From: Heloderma charlesbogerti | Lineage: Eukaryota; Chordata; Lepidosauria; Squamata; Helodermatidae | Length of the DNA stretch: 64,000 nucleotides | NCBI GenBank assembly: GCA_026122225.1 | Contig: JANEZZ010000468.1 | Location: forward strand, 831,001 to 895,000 | Reading direction: 5' to 3' | In this document: one piece after another, positions 11,601 to 23,600 of the stretch | How positions within the stretch are numbered: the stretch's first letter is position 1 | How the letters are laid out: every line of letters begins with the position of its first letter | Position numbers and translations under genes: made by a program | The notes under the pieces: model-generated | Database searches by the model: none | What the model was told of the DNA's origin: nothing | What the model saw: the letters and a program-made list of their open reading frames with translations, nothing else

Positions 11601-14600
11601 ACTATATATGGTTAAAAGTCACAAGAAACATCACGTCCATTGGACAAGAGGCATTTTCCTTAATTTGCATGGATTCTGGGGTGTGCAATATGGAGAGTAG
11701 TCATTTGCATAAAATAAATGCAATGTATTTGAAAGGGCGCTTTCTGAAATTACATATGCAAACTGAAAGGAATCATGCAACTATATTCATCACAAAGCTG
11801 TTATGTGTGTAAGGATCTCTTTGCTGTCCCTCCTTCAAAATCCAGGCCAGGTTTTTTTTGTTTTTGTTTTTACACATTTCAGAAACCACATGGTATATCT
11901 CAAATCTGAGTAATTTCTGGGCAGTGGGACAACCCTGAAATTGTGGCATCAAATTGCAATAAATGGTCCTCCTACACTGGTTGCAACAGAAAAATAGCAG
12001 AAACAAGTAAATGTTTTCAGATGACAGATAACAAATTATAGGTGTGTGTGTGTTGTGGAAGGAGTGGCAGATATTCAGATAACAGTCAGGCAGAAGGCAT
12101 GATTATCCTAGCATACAGATAAGATGAATAAAAACCCTGAACTTGGAAATAAAAGGAGTGGCACTTACCTCTGTGCTTCGCAGTGTCTGTGCCCCGAGAG
12201 GGGTTGTTCTTTCTCAGCCCTTCCATCACATCCTGGATCCGCCAGATCTCCTTCTGGATTTGCCGATTGAGCATTTCGTTCTGGAAGGGCCAAGGCATTG
12301 GAAAGAATAGTAATGCTACACTGAAATAAACTAGCTGTTCCCTTTCCTTGCTTGTGTTTCTCTTCAGTAAAACCTCTGTTTCCCTAAAATTCATTTACAC
12401 ATTCTGCAGTAAAAAAAAAAAAAAAAAAAGCGCCAAAGGGCAGGGGGAGGGTTATTGCAGCAAAAAAATGGCAGACAGCAAAAGGGTTAAGCACCTTTTC
12501 CCCCCTCCCCCTCAATTTCTCAATGTAAAAATGCTTTAAAATAAAGTAAAATTGATTCTCATTGAGGGGTTGTTAAATAATGCGCATACAGTGTGTTATT
12601 TGCCTCTGGGGGCGGGGCGAAGAGGAGGGAGGAGGAGATTGCAGACGACAGAGCAAAAAGAGAGCCTTGAAGAAAGAGATGGGGTTGCAGGGGGAGCTGT
12701 GGGTTGGAAAAACTGAAAAAGATGGGTTAACAGATAGGGGTGCAGGTGTGCAGTGAGGGAGAAGAGAGTGCAGTATGTAGCAGAGAGAGAAAAAGAGGGA
12801 GGTGGGTTAATAGAGAGAGGTTCAGAGAAAGAACCATGCAGAGAGATGAGTAAAGAGAAAAAATGGTTCTTTTCTTTTCACAGAGATAAAAATACTAAAA
12901 TAATAATTAATTGTGAATAGTATTTTGAATGTGGTGATGCATTAATTGTCTGCTGAATTAATTTAAAAAAATGCAGGAGTGGCCCTCCGAGTGATTTGGG
13001 TTGTACATCCCTGCCCTAATCCTCAAGTGAACTTTACTCCAGACATTGGGCTCCTTCACACCAGGCTTTTATCCTGCAATTGAGATTGCTCCCTCGCAGA
13101 AGTTTGCGGGCTCTTTACATGACACAATGACCCTGCCGTGACCCTCCAGGGAGTCTCCTGCACAAAATGCGCTTTGTTCCATTTTTAAATGGATCGCAGA
13201 TAATGAGCTATCACATTACTCCATTGTGTTCCATTGCAGTTTCCTCCGTGAAAAGAATTAAAGAGGCAAGAAGAGGAGCGAGATCAATGAAAGGTAATGG
13301 AAGACTCAGATAGAGAAGGAGAGGGAAAGGAGAGGGGGAAAAGGAAGCGGGTGAAAAAGGGAGTCGTAGTGATCCTGCATTTAAAACAGAAGCAGAAAGC
13401 CCCGTTTTAAATGCAGGATTTTAGGCTACTGTAGAGATGCCCTTAGCCTGGGTTCTCCAGAGGACACTTTGCTATGGCGACTCCTGACAATTACTCCTCT
13501 TATCAGAAAAGCTGATGGACAATTCCCTGACGACGCTGCTTGCACAGTTTCACACAAGATTGCTAATGCAGGAATCAGTGGTTGTGAGAGCCTTTCAGGA
13601 AATAAGCTGTTAGAACACTGATATAATCAGTCTGTGGATTGCAGATGATGCTTATAACTAAGTTTATGGTGTGCTCCAAGAGCTGGCCTCTTGACTGTTT
13701 CTGGCCTACAGTACAGGATTGCATGAAGGAATGTTATGTGTGAAGCAGCAGTAAGGCATATACATAGACTGCTGTGTTTTCTATAATTGCACGACCACTC
13801 TGGATCAGCTGCAGTCACAGTAAAGTATCCATGTAGCTCTGGTTCACTGGCCTGCTCATTTCTCCAAGTGATCTTGTGCCCAGGAACAACTGGGGTGGAG
13901 AGGAAAAAAAAGCAGCCATCTAGCATGCATGGATCAGCTCAGAGAGCTTTAGAAATTAGAAGCTGGGTCAATCTAAACAATGCTATTGGCTCTGAAGTCC
14001 TATTTCCCCCCTAAAGTGAGGCTGTTGCTTAGCATCCAAGAGATAGAAATTATATTATTTTTGTGAGTCCGTGAGTGCAAAGACTGGTACAATGCCCCAA
14101 ATGTGGATTATTGGGCATCTCTGCTTTCTGTTACTTTTTAAAAGCATAACAAGTTTCTAGAAGGGATAGACAAATCTGTCAGTTTCGGTTTCACTCAGTT
14201 TCTAAGCCAGGAAATCAGAAGACGTTTACTTCTTGGGAAGACAGCAATGACAAATCTTGATAAAATAGTGAAGAGCAGAGACATCACAGTGACAACCAAG
14301 GTCCGCATAGTGAAAGCAATGGTATTCCCCATAGTAACCTATGGCTGCGAGAGCTGGACCATAAGGAAGGCTGAGCGAAGGAAGATCGATGCTTTTGAAC
14401 TGTGGTGCTGGAGGAAAATTCTGAGAGTGCCTTGGACTGCAAGAAGATCAAACCAGCCCATACTCCAGGAATAAAGCCAGACTGCTCACTTGAGGGAATG
14501 ATATTAAAGGCAAAACTGAAGTACTTTGGCCACATCATGAGAAGACAGGATACCCTGGAGAAGATGCTGATGCTAGGGAAAGTGGAAGGCAAAAGGAAGA

Positions 14601-17600
14601 GGGGCCGATCAAGGGCAAGATGGATGGATGATATTCTGGAGGTGACGGACTCGACCTTGGGGGAGCTGGGGGTGGCGACGGCCGACAGGAAGCTCTGGCA
14701 TGGGCTGGTCCATGAAGTCACAAAGAGTCGGAAGCGACTGACCGAATAAACAACAACAAAGTTTGTTTTGTCCCATTTCTGCATCTGTTTGTGATCTCTT
14801 TTTAAAAGCCTTCATGAAAATTTGTACACATTTCCATGTGCATTTCTCCCAATACATGTATCTTTGTATGCACATTTTCCTAATATACATTTCTCAAGCG
14901 ATTTCTCCTAACATATAATATTTCTCCTAATTGCACTGCAACAAAGAGAAGAATGCAAATATCAAAGTATAACTGCATTTCAGTTCACGTATTGGTTTGG
15001 GAAGTGCAAGTTAGGTAAGTTTCCATTAAAAAGTGAACCAAATAAATTTATCTGCCATCCCTAGTTTTTAGCCAGGATGTGGAAACGACTTGAACTTGCG
15101 AGCAGACAGTATGTATACATGCAGCATCAATATTAAGAGGGCAGCATTTTTATGTCCTGCAAGGCTACCTCACACCTCCATCATGATTTCCAGTCACATC
15201 TCTTTACCCATACACTTTCACCTAACTATACCTGCTGCACACCACCATTTCTGCCCCAATACAAATTCCAAAAAAACCTCACTTAGAGTCAAGCATGCAA
15301 CATGGCACATTTATGCAAAATATGTATACTTGCATAAATTGCTATTAATTTGCATGATTAATTTTAAGCACCACAATTGGATTCCCCCTACTTTTTTTAG
15401 CACGAAGTATAAACATCCCTATATATTTTCCATAACATTTTTGTGTGTGTTCCACTTTTCATGAGAACAGATGTAGCTGTTCTGTTCACTCAAGTTTATG
15501 TCTCAGTACACCTGGGAGGTGTCCTCCTCCTCCTCAAACTCTCAGCCATAAACATTTTGTTCATATGTTCCGTTCAGGCCTGGAGACACCAGGGCAAATC
15601 AAGATGATGAACTGAATCAGATTGGAAATGTGTGTGTGCAGACAAACCAAGTAAAACAGTTACCATGGGAGTTAAATATCATTGTAATTACTCAGTGAAC
15701 AAGAGTATATACAAGGACAGTCTTATCGTCACTTAAAACATGAGAATAGACTGAACACATCAGCCTTGCAGCTAAAGCATGGACATAGCCAGCTCCTTCT
15801 ATTACAATCAATTAGTTCCACCAGGAATTACTAAGGCTCCTGCCCTCCATTTGAAAGAGCCACTCAAACATCCTGGAATGGATGTTTATGGCACTTCGGA
15901 TAAAGTGGTGCAAGAAGAGTGCAAGCAGAGCATACTTTCTTGAAATCTACCTCCCATTCTAAGTCAAGTTCTCTCTCTCTCTCTCTCTCTCTCTGTTCCC
16001 ACCTTCCTCAGTGAAGAGCGATCTGTTACATTTTGGGATATAGAAGTCTGGCACTAATGAACTGAACCAAGTTCCATGTCTGATCACGTTATTAGATAGT
16101 GAAGAACATACGTGGCGGTTGGTACTTTCATGCTACGATTGTGTTTTAGTGTTTGAATGTGATTTGTTTTAAATTATCTGTTATAACTTGCTTTAGACCC
16201 TTTTTTTTTTGGTGGTGGTGGGGAGCAGGATAAGTTAAAAATAAAACAAAATTAGAAATAAGAAAAAATATCCCCAGGAGAGCCAATCATAGATCTCCTA
16301 CTATCTTGTCAAGTTTGTCCTAAACTGCAAACACAAACATTCTTAGAATGAGTCTCACTGAAATAAATGGAAACTTTACTTCAAAGTATATAATATCCTT
16401 AAGCTTGGGCCATAAGCTAGTTCAAACAGTGATCAGTCCTTACATGCCTGATCCATTTCAGATATGCTCAGGGGTGGGGGTTGCTTGATTGAAATGGATG
16501 ATACGGCTCTCAGTGGCTACTAATCTTGATGGCTATATATTACCTCCAGTATCAGAGGCAGTATGTCTCTGAATACCAATTGCTGGGTAACACTTGTGCT
16601 CTTGTCCCACTTGTGGGCTTCCCACAGGAGCTGGTTTTATGTTTTTTTTTTAAATTACATTTCTACACTGCCCAATAGCCGAAGCTCTCTGAGTGGTTCA
16701 CAAAAATCATTGGTTGGCTAATGTGTAAACAGAATGCTGGACCAGATGACCCTTGTCGGGCCTAGCTGAAGCACTGCTGTGGGCTCTATAATTTTTAAGT
16801 CATATGATGGAAGGCTGAGGGAAAGGGGTTGGTTTGGGCCTGCTCAGGCTGTGGAATACTGGAACAGTGAAAGCCTGGCCTCCCATCTGATTACAGGCTG
16901 AAGGAGAGCAAGACTCCCTTTTGGCCAGAGCTGCAAGATAAGACTTTGGGTCAAACCTCTGATTTATGACCTGAGAAATCTTCTGCGGGAACCAAGTGGG
17001 AAGAAGAGGGGTTTTTGGGTTGCCACCCAGGTTGAAACATCAACTCAAGCGGGTAGAACAGAGATGCCCTGCTTGGCATAAGACTCGTTTATGGGCTAGA
17101 GTCCCCAATCAGTTAGATCATCAGGAGGAGAGTTCTCATAGCCCCCCCACCCCGCATTTAAGCCAGTGCAGAGGCTATGGAGCCTTTGCTGGGAACATCC
17201 ATCTTTATTGCCTGAAACCCTGTCTGCCTAGACTTTCCATCACCTGAGTTGTTCAACACATGTCTCACCTGGACTCTCCATCAAATCTGGATTCTTGTCT
17301 GTTTTAACTAGAGCTGTGCGCAAATGGCCTCTCAAAATTTTCCAGCCAATTTATGGGCAGAGAAATTGAGGGGACAATTTCACCGAATTTCTCCTAGGGG
17401 AGGAGAAATTCTCCAGCGATTTCTCACAGACAGGGCTCACCATTGGCAGGGGTTGTAGCACAGGTTCTTTCTTTTTTCCTAAGGATTTTGGTTTATTCAC
17501 TGCTTCTGTAGGTGGCAACAGCATCAACTGTGTTGAGGCTTCCATGTTTTTGAGGCAGAATTTTGAATTTCTTTTGGCGGTATTTTTGAGCTTACCTAAT

Positions 17601-20600
17601 CACTGCAAGGTGGCTGAGGGTGCTGTGTGTGTTTTCTCTCTCTATTACACATCTTTCTATTGCTCTGCAGCATCCCAGGCCCCCTGCACTTTCTGAACTG
17701 AAAAAGCCCCATGGGAAGAATTGCTTCATGCTGTGTTCCTCATGATGGCTTTAACTGAAGTACGGGAAGCCGAGGAGGCTACAGGCTGCCACAGAGATTA
17801 CTGTACAGTGACAGACAGGACACTCATGCACACTCCTCAGCCACCCCATAAGTAAGGTAAGCACAAGAACCCCAAAACCAACCATGAGAATTTCTCTGAA
17901 ATTTCTCCTCCTTTGAATTTCTTTTCAAAAGCAATTTCTTTTCTATCAAATTGAATGAGAATGGTAAAAAAAAATGTGGGAGAAGTTTTCAGCCCAACAC
18001 TAGTTTTAATCTTGTATCATTGAGAACTTGCCTGGAACTCTCCTGATTCTTGGACTTGGTCTGCCTGGGAGCATGGATTGTAGAGGCCCTGTATGGGAAC
18101 CTCTCTACTGCCACTTCTGTCCACCACCTAAGGTCCTCTGAGGGCTATCTGCTGTGGCTGCCTAATGTGAGATTAGCAGCCACATGCAAGAGAACCTTTT
18201 CCTTTGCTGCCCCTCAGTTTTGGAATGAGCTGCTGGTTGAAATGCACCTGCTGACCTTTTTGAAGATCTTTAAACAGGAATTAAAGACTCTGTTATTCCA
18301 GCAGGCCTTCCCTTTTTAGAACTCTTGTTCCTTTTACTGACTCTTCTATACTGTTTTTAAGCTGTGTTGTTTTTATTGTTGGATTTTTTTGTTGAACTGT
18401 TTTTAGTTCAAAGTTGTTTCTAGTTATATGTTGTTTGTGTATATTGTCTATGTGTGCTTTTATGTAAATGGCCTTTAAACTTTGCATATTGTATTTTAAT
18501 GTTTTGACTTTTGTAAACCACCCAGAGAGCTTCGGCTATGAAACGGTATAGAAATGTAATAAATAAATAAATAAAATACTGCCCAGTGCTCTTTCTCTTG
18601 CCTGGATTTCTTGTCATTTTAATTGCCAAGATACTGGCTTGCCTGGAGTTATGGACTGTGGACTTGAGACTTGTATGCCCTGGAACTGTTACTGGGAACT
18701 GGAGCAAGGGCTGATGAGACTTGAGAAAAGCCTGTGATGCTTGCTCCCTTGCCTAGACTTATCGTGACCCTTGGTCTTTGGTCTGCCTTGACACGTGTAC
18801 TGTGGAGTTCCAACACAGAATCTGTTGTTGGACCGATTTCTGCCTGTGTATGTAAATTTGAATTTTGCAACTTGTTCTTGAACCCTGTCTTGAAGTGCCC
18901 AGAATGTTTTCTTGCCTGGATTTATCATGACCCTTGACCTTGCCTTGAATTCTGAACCACAGAGGTCCCAAGTTGGAAACTGTTGTTGGACTGATCTCTG
19001 ATACAGTTGTAGTTATTAGCCGTGAACTGTTTCTTGAACTAAGCAATGTGCCTATAGTTTTTGCTTTAGCTATATGATTTATAAGAAGTGGTAACCATTA
19101 AGCTTTTGCCGTGAGATTTGCTAGAATAAAGAGTCTCACTGATTTTGGCATTCTGTGCCAGAAAAAAATGGCCACGACAACCTTTGATCTGATCCAGCAT
19201 ACCTCTTCTTATGTTCTAACCCTGTTGGAATCTCCATGCAAAGCTAGTGCTTTAGGGAGAAGACTTCTAGCATAGCTATCTGTCAGATATCCTAGCTTTG
19301 CAAGTGGAAGGACAATTTGGTGGTAGTGTGTGTGTGTATGTGAGTGTGTGTGGGAGCACTTTCAAACAGGCAGTTTCTTTTGTGCATACCTTGAGGTGGT
19401 GCAGACTGTGCCATGTGTTCAGTTCAGTGCTTGAATTGGTTTTAAGTGCTCACCTAGACAGTGCCATCCTCCACTCCTGGTTCTGTGCTGCAGCCCACAG
19501 ATGGGAGCATGGCAAGTGTCCCAGAGCAAGGCAAGCAACTTTTCTCTGGGACACTCCTGCAATGAGCATATAAAGCTAGCCATGTAAACTGTATATCCCA
19601 TGACAAGAATGCACCAGTCCCCATCAGCTGCTTGGTCTGGCAGGGACTGAAGCATTTTGTATTTTAGGACCCTGTACACAGTGGAGTAATGGAGCCAGTG
19701 CTGGCACTTTTTTTTTTATTAGCAGGGGCACTGATCTTCTGTCACCCCCACTCAGATTTCCCATTTCCCTCTAAGCTTGGCTGCAATCCTCACAGTACCT
19801 GGGGGAAAATTAATTTTCAAAACGATGAAAATCGATGATGTAGTGTTCCTTGTTGCAATGCAAATATTTTGAGGTAGTTTGGCCTTGAATCAGCAATTAA
19901 GACTCATTAGCTTAGCAAAATACCTACTCCTGGTGGAGTTGAAAACTGCTGGAATTGATTTGCTGATATGGATCAACACAGCAGCCTGAATGTTTGAGCT
20001 CCCAGGGTGGTGGTGGTGGTGTGGCTGTGGGAAATACCATGATGAGTACCTGCACTTCAAAATTTACCACTGCACCAGTGCCTATAGGGCAGAAACACTG
20101 GAAAAAACAACAGTTTACCTTTTAGACAAGGACCAAAAAAGGGCCTATTGACTCGGCTGCCACATTCCTCACTCCGTGTGTGTGTGTGTGAACAACATGA
20201 AGCTAAAAGGTGGTTGCTTTTGTCTATTTTGTCTTTGCAAATAAACACAAAGAAGAACAGAGGTTTTTCTTTATATACTAAATATTTATTTATTTATTTC
20301 ATTTCTATACCGCCCAATAACTGAAGCTCTAAATACACACACACATCGGGTTTCACAGAAACCTGGTTGGTGCTTAAACATGTGGAGTCTGAAAACTAAC
20401 TGGATGTCAGAGCAACTATGGAAAACAATGGCTTTATTCACTAGGGCAGCAAGAAGGGCAAGTGTCATTTACATAGAAAGGAAAGCAAGGATTAGACATC
20501 ATTGTTGTATCTGGCATGAGTGACACATGACAACGCCAGTGGTATTTTTTGTCCTGAGTATTCAGGTCACTTATCCTTAATGCAAGTCACTAGGGCAAAG

Positions 20601-23600
20601 CTCTGGGCCTGCTTTTTAATTCAATGTCTTCCACATCTCGCAATCTGCCCTTTCAGCACAGCAGCAGAGGGACTCACCTGGCAGGAAAGGTGGGAAGTTG
20701 GAATGGACAAACGTTTGCACCGCGCTTTTAAGGTTTCTACGAGCAAAAACAGAGATTACTTTAAATGTGTGTTTACAACTACATCTCTCCCCACCCCCTC
20801 AGTTTTACACTGGAGAAGGCACAGTGGCTCTGATCTGGATCTTAAAAGCTCTAATCCAGATCAAGGGGCACTGTCCCTCCTCAAGAGTAAAAATGGGGAA
20901 AATGTAGCTACTAGACACATTTAAAGTAATGTCTGTTTTGGCCCTAAGGCTAACTAAGCAATACTGTGAAGTCACTTCTGCCTTATAATCAGTGGCATGC
21001 ATCCCAGCAATGGCCATTTTCTTTGTGCCTACCTCTAAATAGAGAAGTTAGCAATAACAAGGCCCCAAATGGAATTGAAAACAGGCTACTAACAACCCAC
21101 TCTGTGGCTGTAAAATTGCTTTGGCTGCTTTAAAACACAGGATAGCAGAATCAGAGGAAAGGTTCAGAAATGCCCAGCAGAAATTGCTTAGATTGGGAGA
21201 TGGGGGGTCAAGGAAATGAATCTTGGATTACACAGAATGGAATTTGTTCTATGATAACCTTCAAAGTGAAGAGGTGAAGAAAGCTGTATAAAGAGCACAG
21301 TTTAGGCAAATATGGGGCTCTGTGATAGGAAGATGCTATTTAAAAAATTCTGTAAGTGCACACCTGGAGTAAGGACTCCTTAGCCAATGTGGTGCTTCTG
21401 TGTTAACCACAGGTATAGCCAAGAGCAGGACTGACCACTGTGAAGTCCCTTCTTAACATATTGTAACATCTGATTTGCACCAGAAGTTCAATGAGAGTTT
21501 GCATGTGGGCCCAGTAAACACAATGTGCACATAGCCAGCTCTGCACATAATGGTATGTGCATGTGCAGTAAGTGTGGGCTGATCATGGTAGCAGTGCACA
21601 GAATTTAGGGGCACATGCATGCATGCTTCCTAAATCTGGCTCTGATGTTTTACTTGAGTCTACAAAAACCTGCACAACACAATGGTCAGAATTTCTTAAG
21701 GGCTGATGTCTGACACTGTAAACAATGACTTAATTATGCAGAAGGGCAACTCTACTGAATATGGATGGTTATTGTTCACAATATTACAAGAATGGAATCA
21801 GGGTAGAATCTTTCTATCTGCTTATAAACAAAATGATCTGACAACCCAGAATGCTGAACCTCCCCCTAATTTTGTGCCCAGTTCTGCTCTGGATTTGCTA
21901 GTATTTCCCTTAGATTCAGCTGGTCTGGGGGTTTCATTCTCTCACCTGGATGTCCAAGTTCAGCTGTTCCCATAGGTCATCATGCAAGGCTGACACCTCA
22001 CCCTCCAGGGTCTCATACTCTGTGGTGCTGTTGACCAGTGCCTGTGGGGATTTGCAAACAGTCCCATCAAGATATCAATACACTTACTTGCCATCTCCTC
22101 TCTGTGTATACACCCTGGAGTGCAGAGGGACTGACTGGCATTAAAATGCTAACTATCAAACCATCTGTTTGGATACCAGCCCAACCTGGGTGTGCGCTGC
22201 AGTACTGGGAAAAACCTCAAATAAGAGAAGAAACCTGCATTGGTAAAGATGGTTGTCTCCTAAGAGCTACTTCTGTGTCTTTGGAGGACAAGGAGAGCTT
22301 CTTTGTGTGGTCTCCTTGCTGAAATTTACTTGCTACCTATGTGAAGAAACAGGCTTAGTTCAAATTGGCATGACATTTGTGCTGTCGGGGAGGCTTATGG
22401 ACAAACAATGGGACCAGAAGGAGGATTTCATTCAGAGGTTTTCACCAACTCTCTCAATGTGATTTTCCACAGTTCAAATTCATGGCATGCAGGGACCCAT
22501 TTGGCGTGCTTTTGCACCTTCCCCTTGGGTTAAAGGGTTTTTCCCCATTCTCTTTCCCCCTCATTTTCTTTCATTTTCTTTATATGAGAGAAAAAGAAAA
22601 GCAGAAAGAAAGAAAGGAAAAAAGAAAGAAAAGGTTTATTTTACAATGCTAAACTAACAAAACATTCCTGCCTTTCACCCCAGGTCTCCCCCGGTACACG
22701 CAGCAGCAGCAGCACTGACCAAGCAACCAGAGCAGGCAGTCCATGCAGGCTCAGGCTGGAGGCACAAGGCTGCACGATGCAGCTCATTGCTGCTGCTGCT
22801 GCAGCACTGGATAATGCTGGGCAAAGCCCATGCGCAGCCAGGTGGCTCATGCTTGCGCTAATATTTCTATGCAGGATAGACACAGACCAGAGGCTAAGCT
22901 GTGCTGTTCTGTTCAACTGAAAAACAACGTTTATTGGGCGCAGCTGAGCATGGTAGTGCATGCCTGGACGGGTCAAATCTACACGATCAGCAGCGACCAA
23001 GTATACCTGCATGTCTTTCCCCCCCACCCTGGCCCACACAGTTGTCCTTGACCCCTGAAGCTTCCTGGGTGATTTCTGCGATATTTGTGAAAATAAACAG
23101 GAAAGGAATGCCTTTAGTACTGGAGACTTCTTTGATTACCGTGCTGGCTTGGGACAGCTCCACCCGGATATTGATCAACTGATTCTGGAGAGATTCCTTC
23201 TTATGCAGCAGTTTTTCAGGGTAGGCCGGTTGGCTCCCAAACATCTCTAGCTCCTGGTGTGTCCCCATTAGTGCACTCTCTAGACTCTCCTAGTGATGAG
23301 AATAGCATGGAAGAGCTTGTTAAAAAAATGCTGGAAGTTAGGAAGCAAGCTGAAAAGACTTGGATTCAGCTCTGTAGTCTAGTTCAGATTCGCTTTCTAG
23401 CCTTGGTCATTTAGTCTTTCTGGGTCTCACTTCTCCCATTTCTAAAATGTAGGGATCATCCCCTTTCCTGTTCTGTTCAAAGGAAAGTCAGGAAAAGTCA
23501 TTAAATGTATTAAATGAAGTATTATCATGCTACAGGGTGGAAGGTTAATAAGGCCATGGGCAGATACAGCTGAATTTGCTCATCTGCTTAGATGTCATGA

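Larger units (their letters stand above)
16754..19179 (+). mobile_element. Probable solo LTR carrying two nested insertions
   Basis: It starts TGTCGGGCC and ends GGCCACGACA, so it has TG...CA termini with short inverted repeats. Flanking 5-mers are ACCCT (16749-16753) and ACCTT (19180-19184). The flanks together rebuild a CR1-like 3' tail. Near the right end there is an AATAAA (19125-19130) about 50 bp before the CA, as in an R-U5 segment. After removing the insertions at 17308-18003 and about 18075-18578, about 1.2 kb of LTR sequence remains. It is rich in a degenerate 'cttgcctgga-ttat-tgaccctt' repeat. No gag/pol sequence is present. Confidence 0.65.
12281..21945. other. PLEKHA6: Intron, 9.7 kb
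   Basis: Contains the purine tract, BovB end, L2 tails and the LTR complex listed separately. The stretches 15070-15960, 16000-16640 and 19225-20280 hold nothing I can classify. Open frames there have no protein-family signature. Confidence 0.6.

Noticed and set aside
15090..15464. Plus-strand open frame of 124 codons
   Set aside because: A/T-rich intron translation with Cys/His/Ile bias, no domain and no conserved splice context.
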